This document shows, piece after piece, positions 1 to 8,485 of a DNA stretch of 64,000 bases. The DNA comes from Pseudomonas benzenivorans. Its GTDB lineage: Bacteria > Pseudomonadota > Gammaproteobacteria > Pseudomonadales > Pseudomonadaceae. Numbering within the stretch: the first letter of the stretch is position 1; each line of letters opens with the position of its first letter. A model generated the notes under the pieces. That model saw nothing but the letters and a program-made list of their open reading frames with translations, made no database searches and was not told where the DNA came from. Position numbers and translations under genes: made by a program. The stretch is from the NCBI RefSeq assembly GCF_024397895.1, contig NZ_CP073346.1:4588001-4652000 (forward strand), read 5' to 3'.

Positions 1-351
1 GCTGACGATCTCGACGATGCAACCCCAGCTGATCGCCGCACTGGCGGCCAGGCAGGTCAGGGTCAGGGTGATCAGCACGGGGTCGCGCAACTGCGCCATG
101 ACGAACAGCAGGCTGCTGCTGGTGATGCCGGTCAGCAGGGCCAGGCGGCCGGTGCCGAGGCGGTGGCCGACCAGCCCGAGCAGCATGGCGCCGCCCAGGT
201 AGGCCAGCTGGGTCAGGGCGCCGATGGTCGCCAGCTGCCAGGCGCTGATGTCGATGGACTCGCGCATGAACGGCATCAGGGCGGCAAACAGGAACATGCC
301 AAAGCCGTGGCTGACGATCTGGTTCATGCCGAAGGTAGTGGGCATCCGCAT
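1..351 (-). CDS. MFS transporter, N-terminal part (runs off the window)
   Basis: The frame is open from an ATG at 351 to the window edge with no stop, so only the first 117 residues are visible. They start MRMPTTFGMNQIVSHGFGMF and contain several hydrophobic segments separated by short basic loops such as GHRLGTG. This is typical of the N-terminal half of a major facilitator superfamily permease of the YbfB/YjiJ kind. A GGAG lies 9 nt before the ATG. It is divergent from a LysR regulator that begins about 130 bp away, a common arrangement in which the regulator controls the transporter. The substrate cannot be told from this fragment. Confidence 0.7.
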   Translation of the reverse strand, partial: MRMPTTFGMNQIVSHGFGMFLFAALMPFMRESIDISAWQLATIGALTQLAYLGGAMLLGLVGHRLGTGRLALLTGITSSSLLFVMAQLRDPVLITLTLTCLAASAAISWGCIVEIVS

Positions 352-483
352 TGATTCAGGCTCCGTGACAGCTCGCAGGGAATCGGCAGGGGGTGAGCTG
401 GATGCCGGCTAAAATAGAGGCTTGCCAGGCTTCAGGAAAACGATAAATATTGATCACCACCTTCAATAAGGTTGAATTCTGTG

Positions 484-1362
484 ATGCGTGACCTGCCCAT
501 AGCCTTGCTGCGCACCTTTGTAGTGGTCGCCGAGACGCTCAACCTGACCACGGCGGCCGCTCGCCTGCACCGCGCGCCGTCGACCATCAGCATGCAGCTC
601 AGCCGGCTGGAAGAGCTGGTTTCGGCCGAGCTGCTGCAGCGCGGCCAGTACGGCGTGCGGCTGACCCAGGCCGGCGAACAGTTGAAGTCCTGCGCCCCGC
701 AGCTGCTCAACCTGCATGACCGCATCCTGGGTACATTCCAGCATGCCGAGGTGGGTGGCCAGGTGCGCTTCGGCACCCACGATCAATACGCCACCCGCAG
801 CCTCACGCCGCTGCTGGAAGCCTTCGTGCTGAGCTACCCGGAAGCCTGCCTGGAGGTGGTCTGCGACCATCGCCCCGAGCACCTGGCGGCGCTGGTGGCC
901 GATGGCAAGCTGGACCTGGCCCTGGTGGAGATGCCGACCTCGTCCACCGGCGGTCGTCGTCTGTTTCGCGACGAGCTGATCTGGGTGGGGGCAGAGGCCC
1001 ACTTGACCCATGAGCGCGCGCCATTGCCGCTGGCGGTGTTCGTCGAGGGCTGCTATCACCGCGCCTCTGCGGACAAGGCCCTGGCCGAGGCACAGATTCC
1101 CTACCGCGTCGCTTTCACCAGCCAGAGTCGGGCCGGCGTATTGGCGGCCGTGCGCGCCGGGATAGGTGTGGGGATCATTCCGCGTTCGACCCTGGAGCCG
1201 GGTCTGCGGGTGATCGAGGACGAGCTACCGCCCCTGCCGGGCACGGACATCACCCTGTTCGTCGCCGATCAGGTCAACGAGGCGACCCAGCGCCTGGCCC
1301 AGACCATCGAGGCGAGCCCGCAATACCAGCGCTATGAGCGCCAGGCCGCACTGCAGCGCTAG
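484..1362 (+). CDS. LysR-family transcriptional regulator
   Basis: A 292-residue protein with an N-terminal winged helix-turn-helix (about residues 5-63; LLRTFVVVAETLNLTTAAARL then STISMQLSRLEELV) and a C-terminal periplasmic-binding-like effector domain, the usual LysR layout and length. The ATG at 484 is chosen; a GTG at 481 sits better relative to the AAGG at 468-471, and a TTG at 472 directly abuts that AAGG, so the true start may be 3 nt upstream. The gene is divergent from the partial MFS transporter, which is its likeliest target. The effector is unknown. Confidence 0.85.
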   Translation: MRDLPIALLRTFVVVAETLNLTTAAARLHRAPSTISMQLSRLEELVSAELLQRGQYGVRLTQAGEQLKSCAPQLLNLHDRILGTFQHAEVGGQVRFGTHDQYATRSLTPLLEAFVLSYPEACLEVVCDHRPEHLAALVADGKLDLALVEMPTSSTGGRRLFRDELIWVGAEAHLTHERAPLPLAVFVEGCYHRASADKALAEAQIPYRVAFTSQSRAGVLAAVRAGIGVGIIPRSTLEPGLRVIEDELPPLPGTDITLFVADQVNEATQRLAQTIEASPQYQRYERQAALQR

Positions 1363-1368
1363 GGGTGA

Positions 1369-2091
1369 TCAGCCGAGGGGGAAGGGCGCCAGCTGCCAGC
1401 TCGGCCCGTCGATCTGCAGGGCCCAGCCCTGGCGGTCCCAGTCGCCCAGCACGATGCGTCGCGCGGGCTGACCTTCGACCCGCAGTTCATGCTCCGCCGG
1501 TCGGTGGGTGTGGCCGTGAATCAGCGTGCGTACGCCGTGGGCCGCCATTACCCGTGGCACCTCGCCGGGGGTGACGTCGACGATCTCGCTGGCCTTCATG
1601 GCGGTCTGGGTGCGGCTTTCCTTGCGCAGCTTGCGCGCCAGCTTGTGCCGGGTGGCCAGTGGCAGGTTGCGCAGGATGAACAGGCTCAGCGGGTTGCGCA
1701 GCCAGCGGCGCATGCGCATGTAGGCCTCATCCTGGGTGCAGAGGCTGTCGCCGTGCATCAGCAGCACCAGTTCCCCGTTCAGTTCGACCCGGCTCGGGTC
1801 CTTCAGCAGGGTGCAGCCGGCCTCGCGGCAGAATGCCTGACCGATCATGAAATCGCGGTTGCCGTGCATCAGGTAGATGCGTGTGCCGCTGTCGCTCAAC
1901 TGGCGCAGGGCCTGGGCGATGGAGCGCTGGAAGGGGCTGATGGCATCGTCGCCGATCCATGCCTCGAAGAAGTCGCCGAGTATGTACAGCGCCTCGGCCT
2001 GGGTGGCGCGGGTCTTCAGGAAATGCAGAAACGCCCGGCTGATGTCCGGGCGCTCCTCTTCAAGATGCAGGTCGGAGATCAGCAGGATCAC
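1369..2091 (-). CDS. lpxH: UDP-2,3-diacylglucosamine diphosphatase LpxH
   Basis: A 240-residue calcineurin-like phosphoesterase. It hydrolyses UDP-2,3-diacylglucosamine to lipid X and UMP at the inner face of the cytoplasmic membrane, step four of lipid A synthesis. The metal-ligand motifs are visible in order: ISDLHL (Asp7, His9), [33 protein letters not shown] and [11 protein letters not shown]. Length matches the family. Its ATG overlaps the stop codon of ppiB (ATGA at 2088-2091), so the two are translationally coupled, an arrangement conserved in pseudomonads. Confidence 0.97.
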   Translation of the reverse strand: MILLISDLHLEEERPDISRAFLHFLKTRATQAEALYILGDFFEAWIGDDAISPFQRSIAQALRQLSDSGTRIYLMHGNRDFMIGQAFCREAGCTLLKDPSRVELNGELVLLMHGDSLCTQDEAYMRMRRWLRNPLSLFILRNLPLATRHKLARKLRKESRTQTAMKASEIVDVTPGEVPRVMAAHGVRTLIHGHTHRPAEHELRVEGQPARRIVLGDWDRQGWALQIDGPSWQLAPFPLG

Positions 2092-2582
2092 TCAACGATC
2101 TCGGCACGCTCGATGATCACGTCGTCGACCGGTACGTCCTGGTGGCCGGACTTCATGGTGGTGGCCACGCCCTTGATCTTCTCGACCACGTCCATGCCTT
2201 CGGCCACTTCGCCGAACACCGCATAGCCCCAGCCCTGCACGGTCGGCGCGCTGTGGTCGAGGAAGGTGTTGTCGGCGACGTTGATGAAGAACTGCGCGGA
2301 GGCCGAGTGCGGCTCCATGGTGCGGGCCATGGCGACGGTGCCGACCTTGTTGGAGACGCCGTTGTTGGCTTCGTTCTTGATCGAGGCGCGGGTCGGCTTC
2401 TGCTTCATGCCCGGCTCGAAACCGCCGCCCTGGATCATGAAGTTGCTGATCACGCGGTGGAACACGGTGTTGTCGTAGTGGCCGGCCTTCACGTACTCCT
2501 TGAAGTTGGCCACGGTTTCCGGGGCCTTGTCTTCGAACAGGTTGAGGGTGATGACGCCGTGGTTGGTGTGCAGCTTGATCAT
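2088..2582 (-). CDS. ppiB: Peptidyl-prolyl cis-trans isomerase (cyclophilin, cytoplasmic)
   Basis: A 164-residue single-domain cyclophilin that catalyses proline cis-trans isomerisation during protein folding. The catalytic arginine motif [15 protein letters not shown] and the substrate-pocket motif [10 protein letters not shown] are both present, as is [14 protein letters not shown] near the C-terminus. There is no signal peptide, so this is the cytoplasmic PpiB rather than periplasmic PpiA. It is the first gene of a two-gene unit with lpxH and is divergent from glnS across about 120 bp. Confidence 0.96.
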   Translation of the reverse strand: MIKLHTNHGVITLNLFEDKAPETVANFKEYVKAGHYDNTVFHRVISNFMIQGGGFEPGMKQKPTRASIKNEANNGVSNKVGTVAMARTMEPHSASAQFFINVADNTFLDHSAPTVQGWGYAVFGEVAEGMDVVEKIKGVATTMKSGHQDVPVDDVIIERAEIVE

Positions 2583-2701
2583 GTGAGATTCACTCTGTCG
2601 AGAAATTCGAAGGCCTGTCAGGGGGTTGACAGCTTCGGCTATGATAAGCGCTTTGTTTTAGTCGGCCTACCCTGCGCCGTACCTGCATGATCAAGGACCC
2701 C

Positions 2702-4372
2702 ATGAGCAAGCCAGAGACTCCCGCCGCTACGAACTTTCTGCGCCCCATCGTCCAGGCCGACCTGGACTCGGGCAAGCACACGAAGATCATCACCCGTTTC
2801 CCGCCGGAGCCTAATGGTTACCTGCACATCGGCCACGCCAAGTCGATCTGCCTGAATTTCGGCCTGGCCAGGGAGTTCGGTGGCGAGTGCAACCTGCGCT
2901 TCGACGACACCAACCCGGCCAAGGAAGACCAGGAGTACATCGACGCGATCAAGAGCGACGTGCAGTGGCTGGGCTTCCAGTGGGCCGGCGAGGAGCGCTA
3001 CGCCTCCAACTACTTCGACCAGCTGCACGACTGGGCCGTGGAACTGATCAGGGCGGGCAAGGCCTACGTCTGCGACCTGTCGCCGGACCAGGCCCGCGAG
3101 TACCGCGGCAACCTCACCGAGCCGGGCAAGAATAGCCCGTTCCGCGAGCGCTCGGTCGAGGAGAACCTCGACCTGTTCGCCCGTATGAAGGCCGGCGAGT
3201 TCGCCGATGGCGCCCGCGCCCTGCGCGCCAAGATCGACATGGCCTCGCCGAACATGAACCTGCGCGACCCGATCCTCTACCGCATCCGCCACGCCCATCA
3301 CCACCAGACCGGCGACAAGTGGTGCATCTACCCCAGCTACGACTTCACCCATGGCCAGTCGGACGCCATCGAGGGCATTACCCATTCGATCTGCACCCTG
3401 GAGTTCGAGGACCATCGTCCGCTGTACGAGTGGTTCCTGGCCAACCTGCCGGTGCCGGCGCAGCCGCGCCAGTACGAATTCGCCCGCCTCAACCTGAACT
3501 ACACCATCACCAGCAAGCGCAAGCTCAAGCAGCTGGTGGATGAGAAGCACGTCGAGGGCTGGGACGACCCGCGCATGTCGACCCTGTCCGGCTATCGCCG
3601 CCGCGGCTATACCCCGGCGTCGATCCGCACCTTCTGCGACATGATCGGCGTCAACCGGGCCGGTGGCGTGGTCGACATCGGCATGCTGGAGTTCGCCATC
3701 CGCGAAGACCTCGACGCCAATGCCGCGCGCGCCATGTGCGTGCTCAAGCCGCTCAAGGTGGTGATCAGCAATTACCCCGAGGGCCAGGTCGAGAACCTCG
3801 AACTGCCGCGTCACCCCAAGCAGGACATGGGCGTGCGCGTGCTGCCGTTCAGCCGCGAGCTCTACATCGACGCCAGCGACTTCGAGGAAGTCCCGCCGGC
3901 CGGCTTCAAGCGCCTGGTGCCAGGCGGCGAAGTGCGCCTGCGCGGCAGCTACGTGATCCGCGCCGACGAGGCGATCAAGGATGCCGACGGAAATATCGTC
4001 GAGCTGCGCTGCAGCTACGACGAGAACACCCTGGGCAAGAACCCCGAGGGCCGCAAGGTCAAGGGCGTGATCCACTGGGTGCCGGCCGCCGAGAGCGTCG
4101 AGTGCGAAGTGCGCCTGTACGATCGGTTGTTCCGTTCGGCCAATCCGGAGAAGGTGGAGGAGAGCGCCAGCTTCCTCGACAACATCAATCCAGAATCGTT
4201 GACTGTGCTCAAGGGCTGCCGCGCCGAGCCGTCGCTGGCCCAGGCGCAGCCCGAAGAGCGCTTCCAGTTCGAGCGCGAGGGCTATTTCTGCGCCGACCTC
4301 AAGGACAGCCAGCCGGGCGCTCCGGTGTTCAACCGCACCGTGACCCTGCGCGACTCCTGGGGAGGCCAATAA
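2702..4372 (+). CDS. glnS: Glutaminyl-tRNA synthetase
   Basis: A class I aminoacyl-tRNA synthetase of 556 residues that charges tRNA-Gln. The ATP-binding motif [15 protein letters not shown] and the KMSKS-equivalent [12 protein letters not shown] are visible, followed by the C-terminal anticodon-binding beta-barrels. The start MSKPET at 2702 has AAGGA 4 nt upstream; an in-frame ATG at 2687 lacks a ribosome binding site. The stop codon overlaps the start of cysS (TAATG), so the two synthetases form an operon. Confidence 0.97.
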   Translation: MSKPETPAATNFLRPIVQADLDSGKHTKIITRFPPEPNGYLHIGHAKSICLNFGLAREFGGECNLRFDDTNPAKEDQEYIDAIKSDVQWLGFQWAGEERYASNYFDQLHDWAVELIRAGKAYVCDLSPDQAREYRGNLTEPGKNSPFRERSVEENLDLFARMKAGEFADGARALRAKIDMASPNMNLRDPILYRIRHAHHHQTGDKWCIYPSYDFTHGQSDAIEGITHSICTLEFEDHRPLYEWFLANLPVPAQPRQYEFARLNLNYTITSKRKLKQLVDEKHVEGWDDPRMSTLSGYRRRGYTPASIRTFCDMIGVNRAGGVVDIGMLEFAIREDLDANAARAMCVLKPLKVVISNYPEGQVENLELPRHPKQDMGVRVLPFSRELYIDASDFEEVPPAGFKRLVPGGEVRLRGSYVIRADEAIKDADGNIVELRCSYDENTLGKNPEGRKVKGVIHWVPAAESVECEVRLYDRLFRSANPEKVEESASFLDNINPESLTVLKGCRAEPSLAQAQPEERFQFEREGYFCADLKDSQPGAPVFNRTVTLRDSWGGQ

Positions 4373-5757
4373 TGGCGCTGTCGATCTACAACACCCTGAG
4401 CAAGACCAAGGACGTCTTCAAGCCGCTGGTGGACAACCAGGTGCGCATGTACGTGTGCGGCATGACCGTCTACGACTTCTGCCATATCGGCCATGCGCGG
4501 GTGATGGTGGCCTTCGACGTGATCGCCCGCTGGCTGCGCCATAGCGGCTATCAGCTCAACTACGTGCGCAACATCACCGACATCGACGACAAGATCATCA
4601 AGCGTGCCCAGGAAAACGGCGAGCCGTTCGAGGCCCTGGTCGAGCGCATGATCGCCGCCATGCACGAGGACGAAGCCCGCCTGTCGGTGCTGCGTCCGGA
4701 CCAGGAGCCCCGCGCCACCGGGCATATCGCCGGCATGCACCAGATGATCCAGACCCTGATCGACAAGGGTTTCGCCTACGCCCCGGGCAACGGCGACGTC
4801 TACTACCGGGTCGGCAAGTTCGTCGGCTACGGCAAGCTGTCGCGCAAGAAGATCGAGGACCTGCGGGTCGGCGCCCGTATCGAGGTCGACGAGTCCAAGC
4901 AAGACCCGCTGGACTTCGTCCTGTGGAAGGGCGCCAAGCCGGGCGAGCCGAGCTGGGATTCGCCCTGGGGCAAGGGGCGGCCGGGCTGGCACATCGAGTG
5001 CTCGGTGATGTCCACCTGCTGCCTGGGCGAGACCTTCGATATCCACGGCGGCGGCCCGGACCTGGTGTTCCCCCACCACGAGAACGAGATCGCCCAGAGC
5101 GAGGCGGCCACCGGCAAGCTGTACGCCAACGCCTGGATGCACGCCGGCGCGGTGCGGGTGGACGGCGAGAAGATGTCCAAGAGCCTGGGCAACTTCTTCA
5201 CCATCCGCGAGGTGCTGGAAAAGTACCACCCCGAGGTGGTGCGCTACCTGCTGGTCTCCAGCCACTACCGCAGCCCGATCAACTACTCCGAGGACAGCCT
5301 CAAGGAAGCCAAGGGCGCCCTGGAGCGTTTCTACCACGCCCTGCGCGGCCTGCCCGAGGCGGCGCCGGCCGGCGGCGAGGCCTTCGTCGAGCGCTTCAGC
5401 GCGGCCATGGACGACGACTTCAATTCCCCGGAAGCCTGCGCCGTGCTGTTCGAGATGGTGCGCGAGGTCAACCGCCTGCGCGACAGCGACCTGCCGGCCG
5501 CTGCTGCCCTGGCGGCGCGCCTCAAGGAACTGGCCGGGCTGCTCGGCGTGCTGCAGCTGGAGGCGGATGCCTTCCTCCAGGCCGGCGCCGAAGGCAAGGT
5601 CGACGCCGCCGAGGTCGAGGCCCTGATTGCCGCGCGCCTGCAGGCCCGTGCCGAGAAGAACTGGGGCGAATCCGACCGCATCCGCGATCAGCTCAGCGCC
5701 ATGGGCGTGGTGCTGGAGGACAGCAAGGGCGGTACCACCTGGCGCCTGGCCGAATAG
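4372..5757 (+). CDS. cysS: Cysteinyl-tRNA synthetase
   Basis: A 461-residue class I synthetase that charges tRNA-Cys. HIGH motif (FCHIGHARV), KMSKS motif ([10 protein letters not shown]) and the zinc ligands are visible: [17 protein letters not shown] and [10 protein letters not shown]. The open frame extends upstream inside glnS, but the start is set at 4372 because the ATG overlaps the glnS stop and GGAGG lies 8 nt before it. A strong intrinsic terminator follows at 5777-5803. Confidence 0.97.
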   Translation: MALSIYNTLSKTKDVFKPLVDNQVRMYVCGMTVYDFCHIGHARVMVAFDVIARWLRHSGYQLNYVRNITDIDDKIIKRAQENGEPFEALVERMIAAMHEDEARLSVLRPDQEPRATGHIAGMHQMIQTLIDKGFAYAPGNGDVYYRVGKFVGYGKLSRKKIEDLRVGARIEVDESKQDPLDFVLWKGAKPGEPSWDSPWGKGRPGWHIECSVMSTCCLGETFDIHGGGPDLVFPHHENEIAQSEAATGKLYANAWMHAGAVRVDGEKMSKSLGNFFTIREVLEKYHPEVVRYLLVSSHYRSPINYSEDSLKEAKGALERFYHALRGLPEAAPAGGEAFVERFSAAMDDDFNSPEACAVLFEMVREVNRLRDSDLPAAAALAARLKELAGLLGVLQLEADAFLQAGAEGKVDAAEVEALIAARLQARAEKNWGESDRIRDQLSAMGVVLEDSKGGTTWRLAE

Positions 5758-5776
5758 CCAAGCTGTGCAGACAATG

Positions 5777-5803
5777 AAAAAGGCCGCTGTTGCGGCCTTT
5801 TTT
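5777..5803 (+). terminator. Intrinsic terminator of glnS-cysS
   Basis: A GC-rich hairpin AAAGGCCGC-TGTT-GCGGCCTTT followed by a run of T residues, 20 bp after the cysS stop codon. The A-run on the 5' side would let it also act on the convergent VOC gene. Confidence 0.9.
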
Positions 5804-5871
5804 GTTTGGCTTGAGTGGCGTTGCCCGGTCCTGTAGTCACCTAACCGTGGACGCGAGCTCCTCGTCCCTGG

Positions 5872-6372
5872 CTACGCATAGGCGCCGGCGGAGTAGGTCA
5901 GCTCGTAGCTGTGGCTGTAGATCTCCAGGATGTTGCCGAAGGGATCTTCCATGTAAACCATGCGGTAGGGCTTCTCGCCCGGGAAGTATTCGCGCACCGG
6001 CATGCGCTGCTTGCCGCCGGCGGCGACTACCTTGGCCGCCAGTCCTTCGACGTCCGGGTCCTGCACGCAGAAGTGGAACACCCCGGTCTTCCAGTACTCG
6101 AAGTTGTCCTGCGGCTTCTCGGCGTTGCGGAACTGGAAGATTTCCACGCCGATGCGGTCGCCGGTGGACAGGTGGGCAATGCGGAACGAGCCCCAGCCCG
6201 CACCGAACACGTCGGTACACATCACGCCGATGGCCGAGTCGTCTTCGCTGATGGTGGTCGGCGGCATGATCAGGTACCAGCCCATGACCTCGGTGTAGAA
6301 CTTGACGGCGGCTTCGAGATCGGTGACCGACAGGCCGATGTGGGAAAAGCTGCGGGGGTAGGTGTTGGGCAT
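5872..6372 (-). CDS. VOC-family (glyoxalase/dioxygenase fold) protein
   Basis: A 166-residue vicinal-oxygen-chelate protein with two betaalphabetabetabeta modules: an N-terminal SHIGLSVTDLEAAVKFY and a second module containing FHFCVQDPDVEGLAAKV and VYMEDPFGNILEIYSHS. The His in SHIGLSV, the His in FHFCV and the Glu in NILEIYS are the positions that normally bind the divalent metal. Substrate unknown; fits glyoxalase, fosfomycin-resistance or extradiol-dioxygenase-like proteins. ATG 6372 is preferred because AGAGGA lies 7 nt upstream, whereas the ATG at 6378 is 1 nt from it. Divergent from a LysR gene that probably controls it. Confidence 0.85.
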   Translation of the reverse strand: MPNTYPRSFSHIGLSVTDLEAAVKFYTEVMGWYLIMPPTTISEDDSAIGVMCTDVFGAGWGSFRIAHLSTGDRIGVEIFQFRNAEKPQDNFEYWKTGVFHFCVQDPDVEGLAAKVVAAGGKQRMPVREYFPGEKPYRMVYMEDPFGNILEIYSHSYELTYSAGAYA

Positions 6373-6419
6373 GACCATGTCCTCTGGGAGTGAAGAGTGG
6401 TCAGTCTAGGTCCGCATAG

Positions 6420-6455
6420 CCATAATCAAAATAATCGCCAGGTTATGGTTTTGAT
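6420..6455. promoter_or_regulatory. Nested inverted repeats in the VOC/LysR divergent promoter
   Basis: Two interleaved inverted repeats, CCATAA (6420-6425)/TTATGG (6443-6448) and ATCAAAA (6425-6431)/TTTTGAT (6449-6455), lie between the divergent VOC and LysR genes. LysR proteins usually bind such dyads in the shared promoter, so this is a candidate operator for the gene at 6467. Confidence 0.45.
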
Positions 6456-6466
6456 AAGAGATCGTT

Positions 6467-7357
6467 ATGCTTAATCCGCAATGGCTACGCTCCTTCGCCA
6501 CGCTCGCGGAGCAGGGCAGTTTCACCCGCGCCGCCGAGCGCCTGGACCTGACCCAGGCCGCCGTCAGCCAGCATGTGCAGCGCCTGGAGGAGCGCCTGGG
6601 GCCCTTGTTGATCCGTCGCCCGCGGCAATTCGAGCTGACCCCGGCCGGTCGCGCCTTGATCGATTACTGCGCGGAGGTCGGCGCCGCCGACCAGCGCCTG
6701 CAGCAGCGGCTGTCCGAGGCCGACGCCGAGCAGGGGGAGATCGGCCTGATCAGCCCCGGCAGCATTGGCCTGGCCCTGTACCCGCAGCTGCTGGCGTTGC
6801 AGCAGGCGCATCCGGGCCTGAGCATCCGCCATCGCTTCGCCCCGGACCGCGAAGTGCTCGAGGCCGTGCTGGACAATCGTTTCGAGCTGGGCCTGGTGAC
6901 CCTCAAGCCGGACGACCCGCGCCTGAGTGTCAGCCGCTTCGCCGAGGAGCCCCTGGAACTGGTGGCGCCGGCCGGCGAGCCGGTTCGCGACTGGGCCGAT
7001 CTCGAGCGCCTCGGCTTTATCGACCACCCGGATGGTCAGGCCATGGCCGGGCGCCTGCTCAGCCGGCGTTTCCCCGGCGCCCCGGGCGTGCGCAGCCTGC
7101 CGTGCCATGGCTTCACCAACCAGATCGGCCTGATCCTCGAACCGGTGGCCCGCGGCCTGGGGTTCACGGTGATTCCGCGCTATGCGCGCCTGGCCTTTTC
7201 CCGACCAGAGGCCATCCAGGTCATCGATGGTGCGCCTCCGGTGGTCGATACCCTGTGGCTGTTGCATCGCGCCGAATGGCCGCTGACGGCCCGCGCCCAA
7301 CTGCTCTTGCGGCGGATCAGGCGCCACTTCTCGACGAGCGAGGGGGAGGCCGTCTGA
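6467..7357 (+). CDS. LysR-family transcriptional regulator
   Basis: A 296-residue LysR-type protein. The N-terminal helix-turn-helix is clear (LRSFATLAEQGSFTRAAERL, then LTQAAVSQHVQRLEERLG) and is followed by the two-lobed effector domain (about residues 90-290). It is divergent from the VOC protein at 5872-6372, the most probable target. The coinducer is unknown. Confidence 0.9.
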   Translation: MLNPQWLRSFATLAEQGSFTRAAERLDLTQAAVSQHVQRLEERLGPLLIRRPRQFELTPAGRALIDYCAEVGAADQRLQQRLSEADAEQGEIGLISPGSIGLALYPQLLALQQAHPGLSIRHRFAPDREVLEAVLDNRFELGLVTLKPDDPRLSVSRFAEEPLELVAPAGEPVRDWADLERLGFIDHPDGQAMAGRLLSRRFPGAPGVRSLPCHGFTNQIGLILEPVARGLGFTVIPRYARLAFSRPEAIQVIDGAPPVVDTLWLLHRAEWPLTARAQLLLRRIRRHFSTSEGEAV

Positions 7358-7373
7358 ACAGTGTCGGGGCGGG

Positions 7374-7880
7374 TCAGTCGGCAGGCTTGGCGGTAGGGGC
7401 GAGTTCAGCGGCCTCGGCTATCAGCCAGGCGATCTCCGCGCCCAATACGAGGTCGCTGACCTTGCCGAAGTAGTGCTGACGGATGAAGCCTTCGGCATCG
7501 ATCAGAATCAGCGTTGGCGTACCTTGCATCGCGTATGCAGCCATGGTCCGCGGTACTGAGCGTTGCGGGTCCGGCAAGTCGACGGCGACCGGGAAGTCGA
7601 TGCGGTATTCGTGCAGGAAGGCCTCCAGGGAGACCGGCGTCATCGCCTGATGGTGTTCGAACACCGTGTGCAGGCCGATGACGGCCACCTGCTCCGGGGA
7701 GAAGGTGGCGTGCACCCGCTTCGTTTGCGGCAGGCCTTCGCTCACGCAGCCGGGGCAGAGCATCTGAAAGGCTTCGAGCACGATCACCTTGCCACGCAGG
7801 CTCGCCAGGCTCGGCGGCTGTTGGCTATTGAACCACTGCGCCGCCTGCCACTCGGGGGCGCGTGTGCGTGAAGTGTCCAT
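7374..7880 (-). CDS. Redoxin / thioredoxin-fold protein
   Basis: A 168-residue AhpC/TSA-redoxin-like protein. A CxxC active site is visible in FQMLCPGCVSEGLPQ (residues near 40), followed by the cis-proline motif MQGTPTLILIDAEGFI typical of thioredoxin-fold oxidoreductases. No signal peptide is seen, so it is probably cytoplasmic. ATG 7880 is chosen because GGGAGG lies 6 nt upstream; an upstream in-frame start at 7907 has none. The partner is unknown. Confidence 0.85.
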   Translation of the reverse strand: MDTSRTRAPEWQAAQWFNSQQPPSLASLRGKVIVLEAFQMLCPGCVSEGLPQTKRVHATFSPEQVAVIGLHTVFEHHQAMTPVSLEAFLHEYRIDFPVAVDLPDPQRSVPRTMAAYAMQGTPTLILIDAEGFIRQHYFGKVSDLVLGAEIAWLIAEAAELAPTAKPAD

Positions 7881-7954
7881 ATCCGCCTCCCGTGTCAGCT
7901 TTACCAAAGGGTAGCGCGTGCAAGGGGCTGCGGGCTGCTTTCGTCGGATGGGCC

Positions 7955-8356
7955 TCAGGCGTCGCGCAGCAGGTCGTGGGCGTTGAGCAGCTCGTAGGCA
8001 ATCTCCGGGTGTTTTTCCAGTCCGCGGCGTATGGCCGTGGGGATCGACTGGCGGGTCTTGCGGCAGAGGCCGGGCAGCGCCTCGATGCGGATGGCGATGC
8101 CACGCATGCTGCGCACTTCGTTAGGCCCTGGGGCGACTGTCAGGCGCAGGCCCAGTTGCTCGTACAGGCGCCGTTGCAGGTGCTCGAGATCGCTCAGACT
8201 CTGGATATTCTCCAGGCGCTCGAGCAGGCGCAGCTCTTCCTGGCGAGTCAGGCGCAGGATGCGCAAGTCGGCACCGGGCTCATCCAGCAAGCGTTCGCGC
8301 TCGCAGTTGCAGGCACCGGGCGGGCAGGGTTGGCGGAGCGGAATGGAGTGCGTCAT
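7955..8356 (-). CDS. Conserved-looking hypothetical protein with N-terminal cysteines
   Basis: A 133-residue protein I do not recognise. Near the N-terminus it has CPPGACNCERERLL, three Cys that could bind metal. The rest is mostly helical and charged (QEELRLLERLENIQSLSDLEHLQ) and ends EIAYELLNAHDLLRDA. No membrane segment or signal peptide. It lies between a redoxin and a sigma-54 activator on the same strand, without overlap to either. Codon usage looks like the neighbours, supporting a real gene. Confidence 0.65.
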   Translation of the reverse strand: MTHSIPLRQPCPPGACNCERERLLDEPGADLRILRLTRQEELRLLERLENIQSLSDLEHLQRRLYEQLGLRLTVAPGPNEVRSMRGIAIRIEALPGLCRKTRQSIPTAIRRGLEKHPEIAYELLNAHDLLRDA

Positions 8357-8485
8357 GGAGTGCGATCATAGCGATCCTGGATCGCGGTTGCCCATCGGCC
8401 TGGTCGAGACTTGCGCATCAAGGTCATCCTGCTGAACAAGGGGTTCGTGCTGCTTGAATCTGGGCGGCAAACGCCACTTCGATCC

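Noticed and set aside
2626..2647. TTGACA ... TATGAT as a promoter of glnS
   Set aside because: The two hexamers are only 8 nt apart, too close to work together.
2639..4369. Long open frame (576 codons) on the minus strand opposite glnS
   Set aside because: Composition is His/Gly/Val/Asp-rich as expected from the reverse complement of a high-GC gene; glnS on the plus strand has full catalytic motifs.
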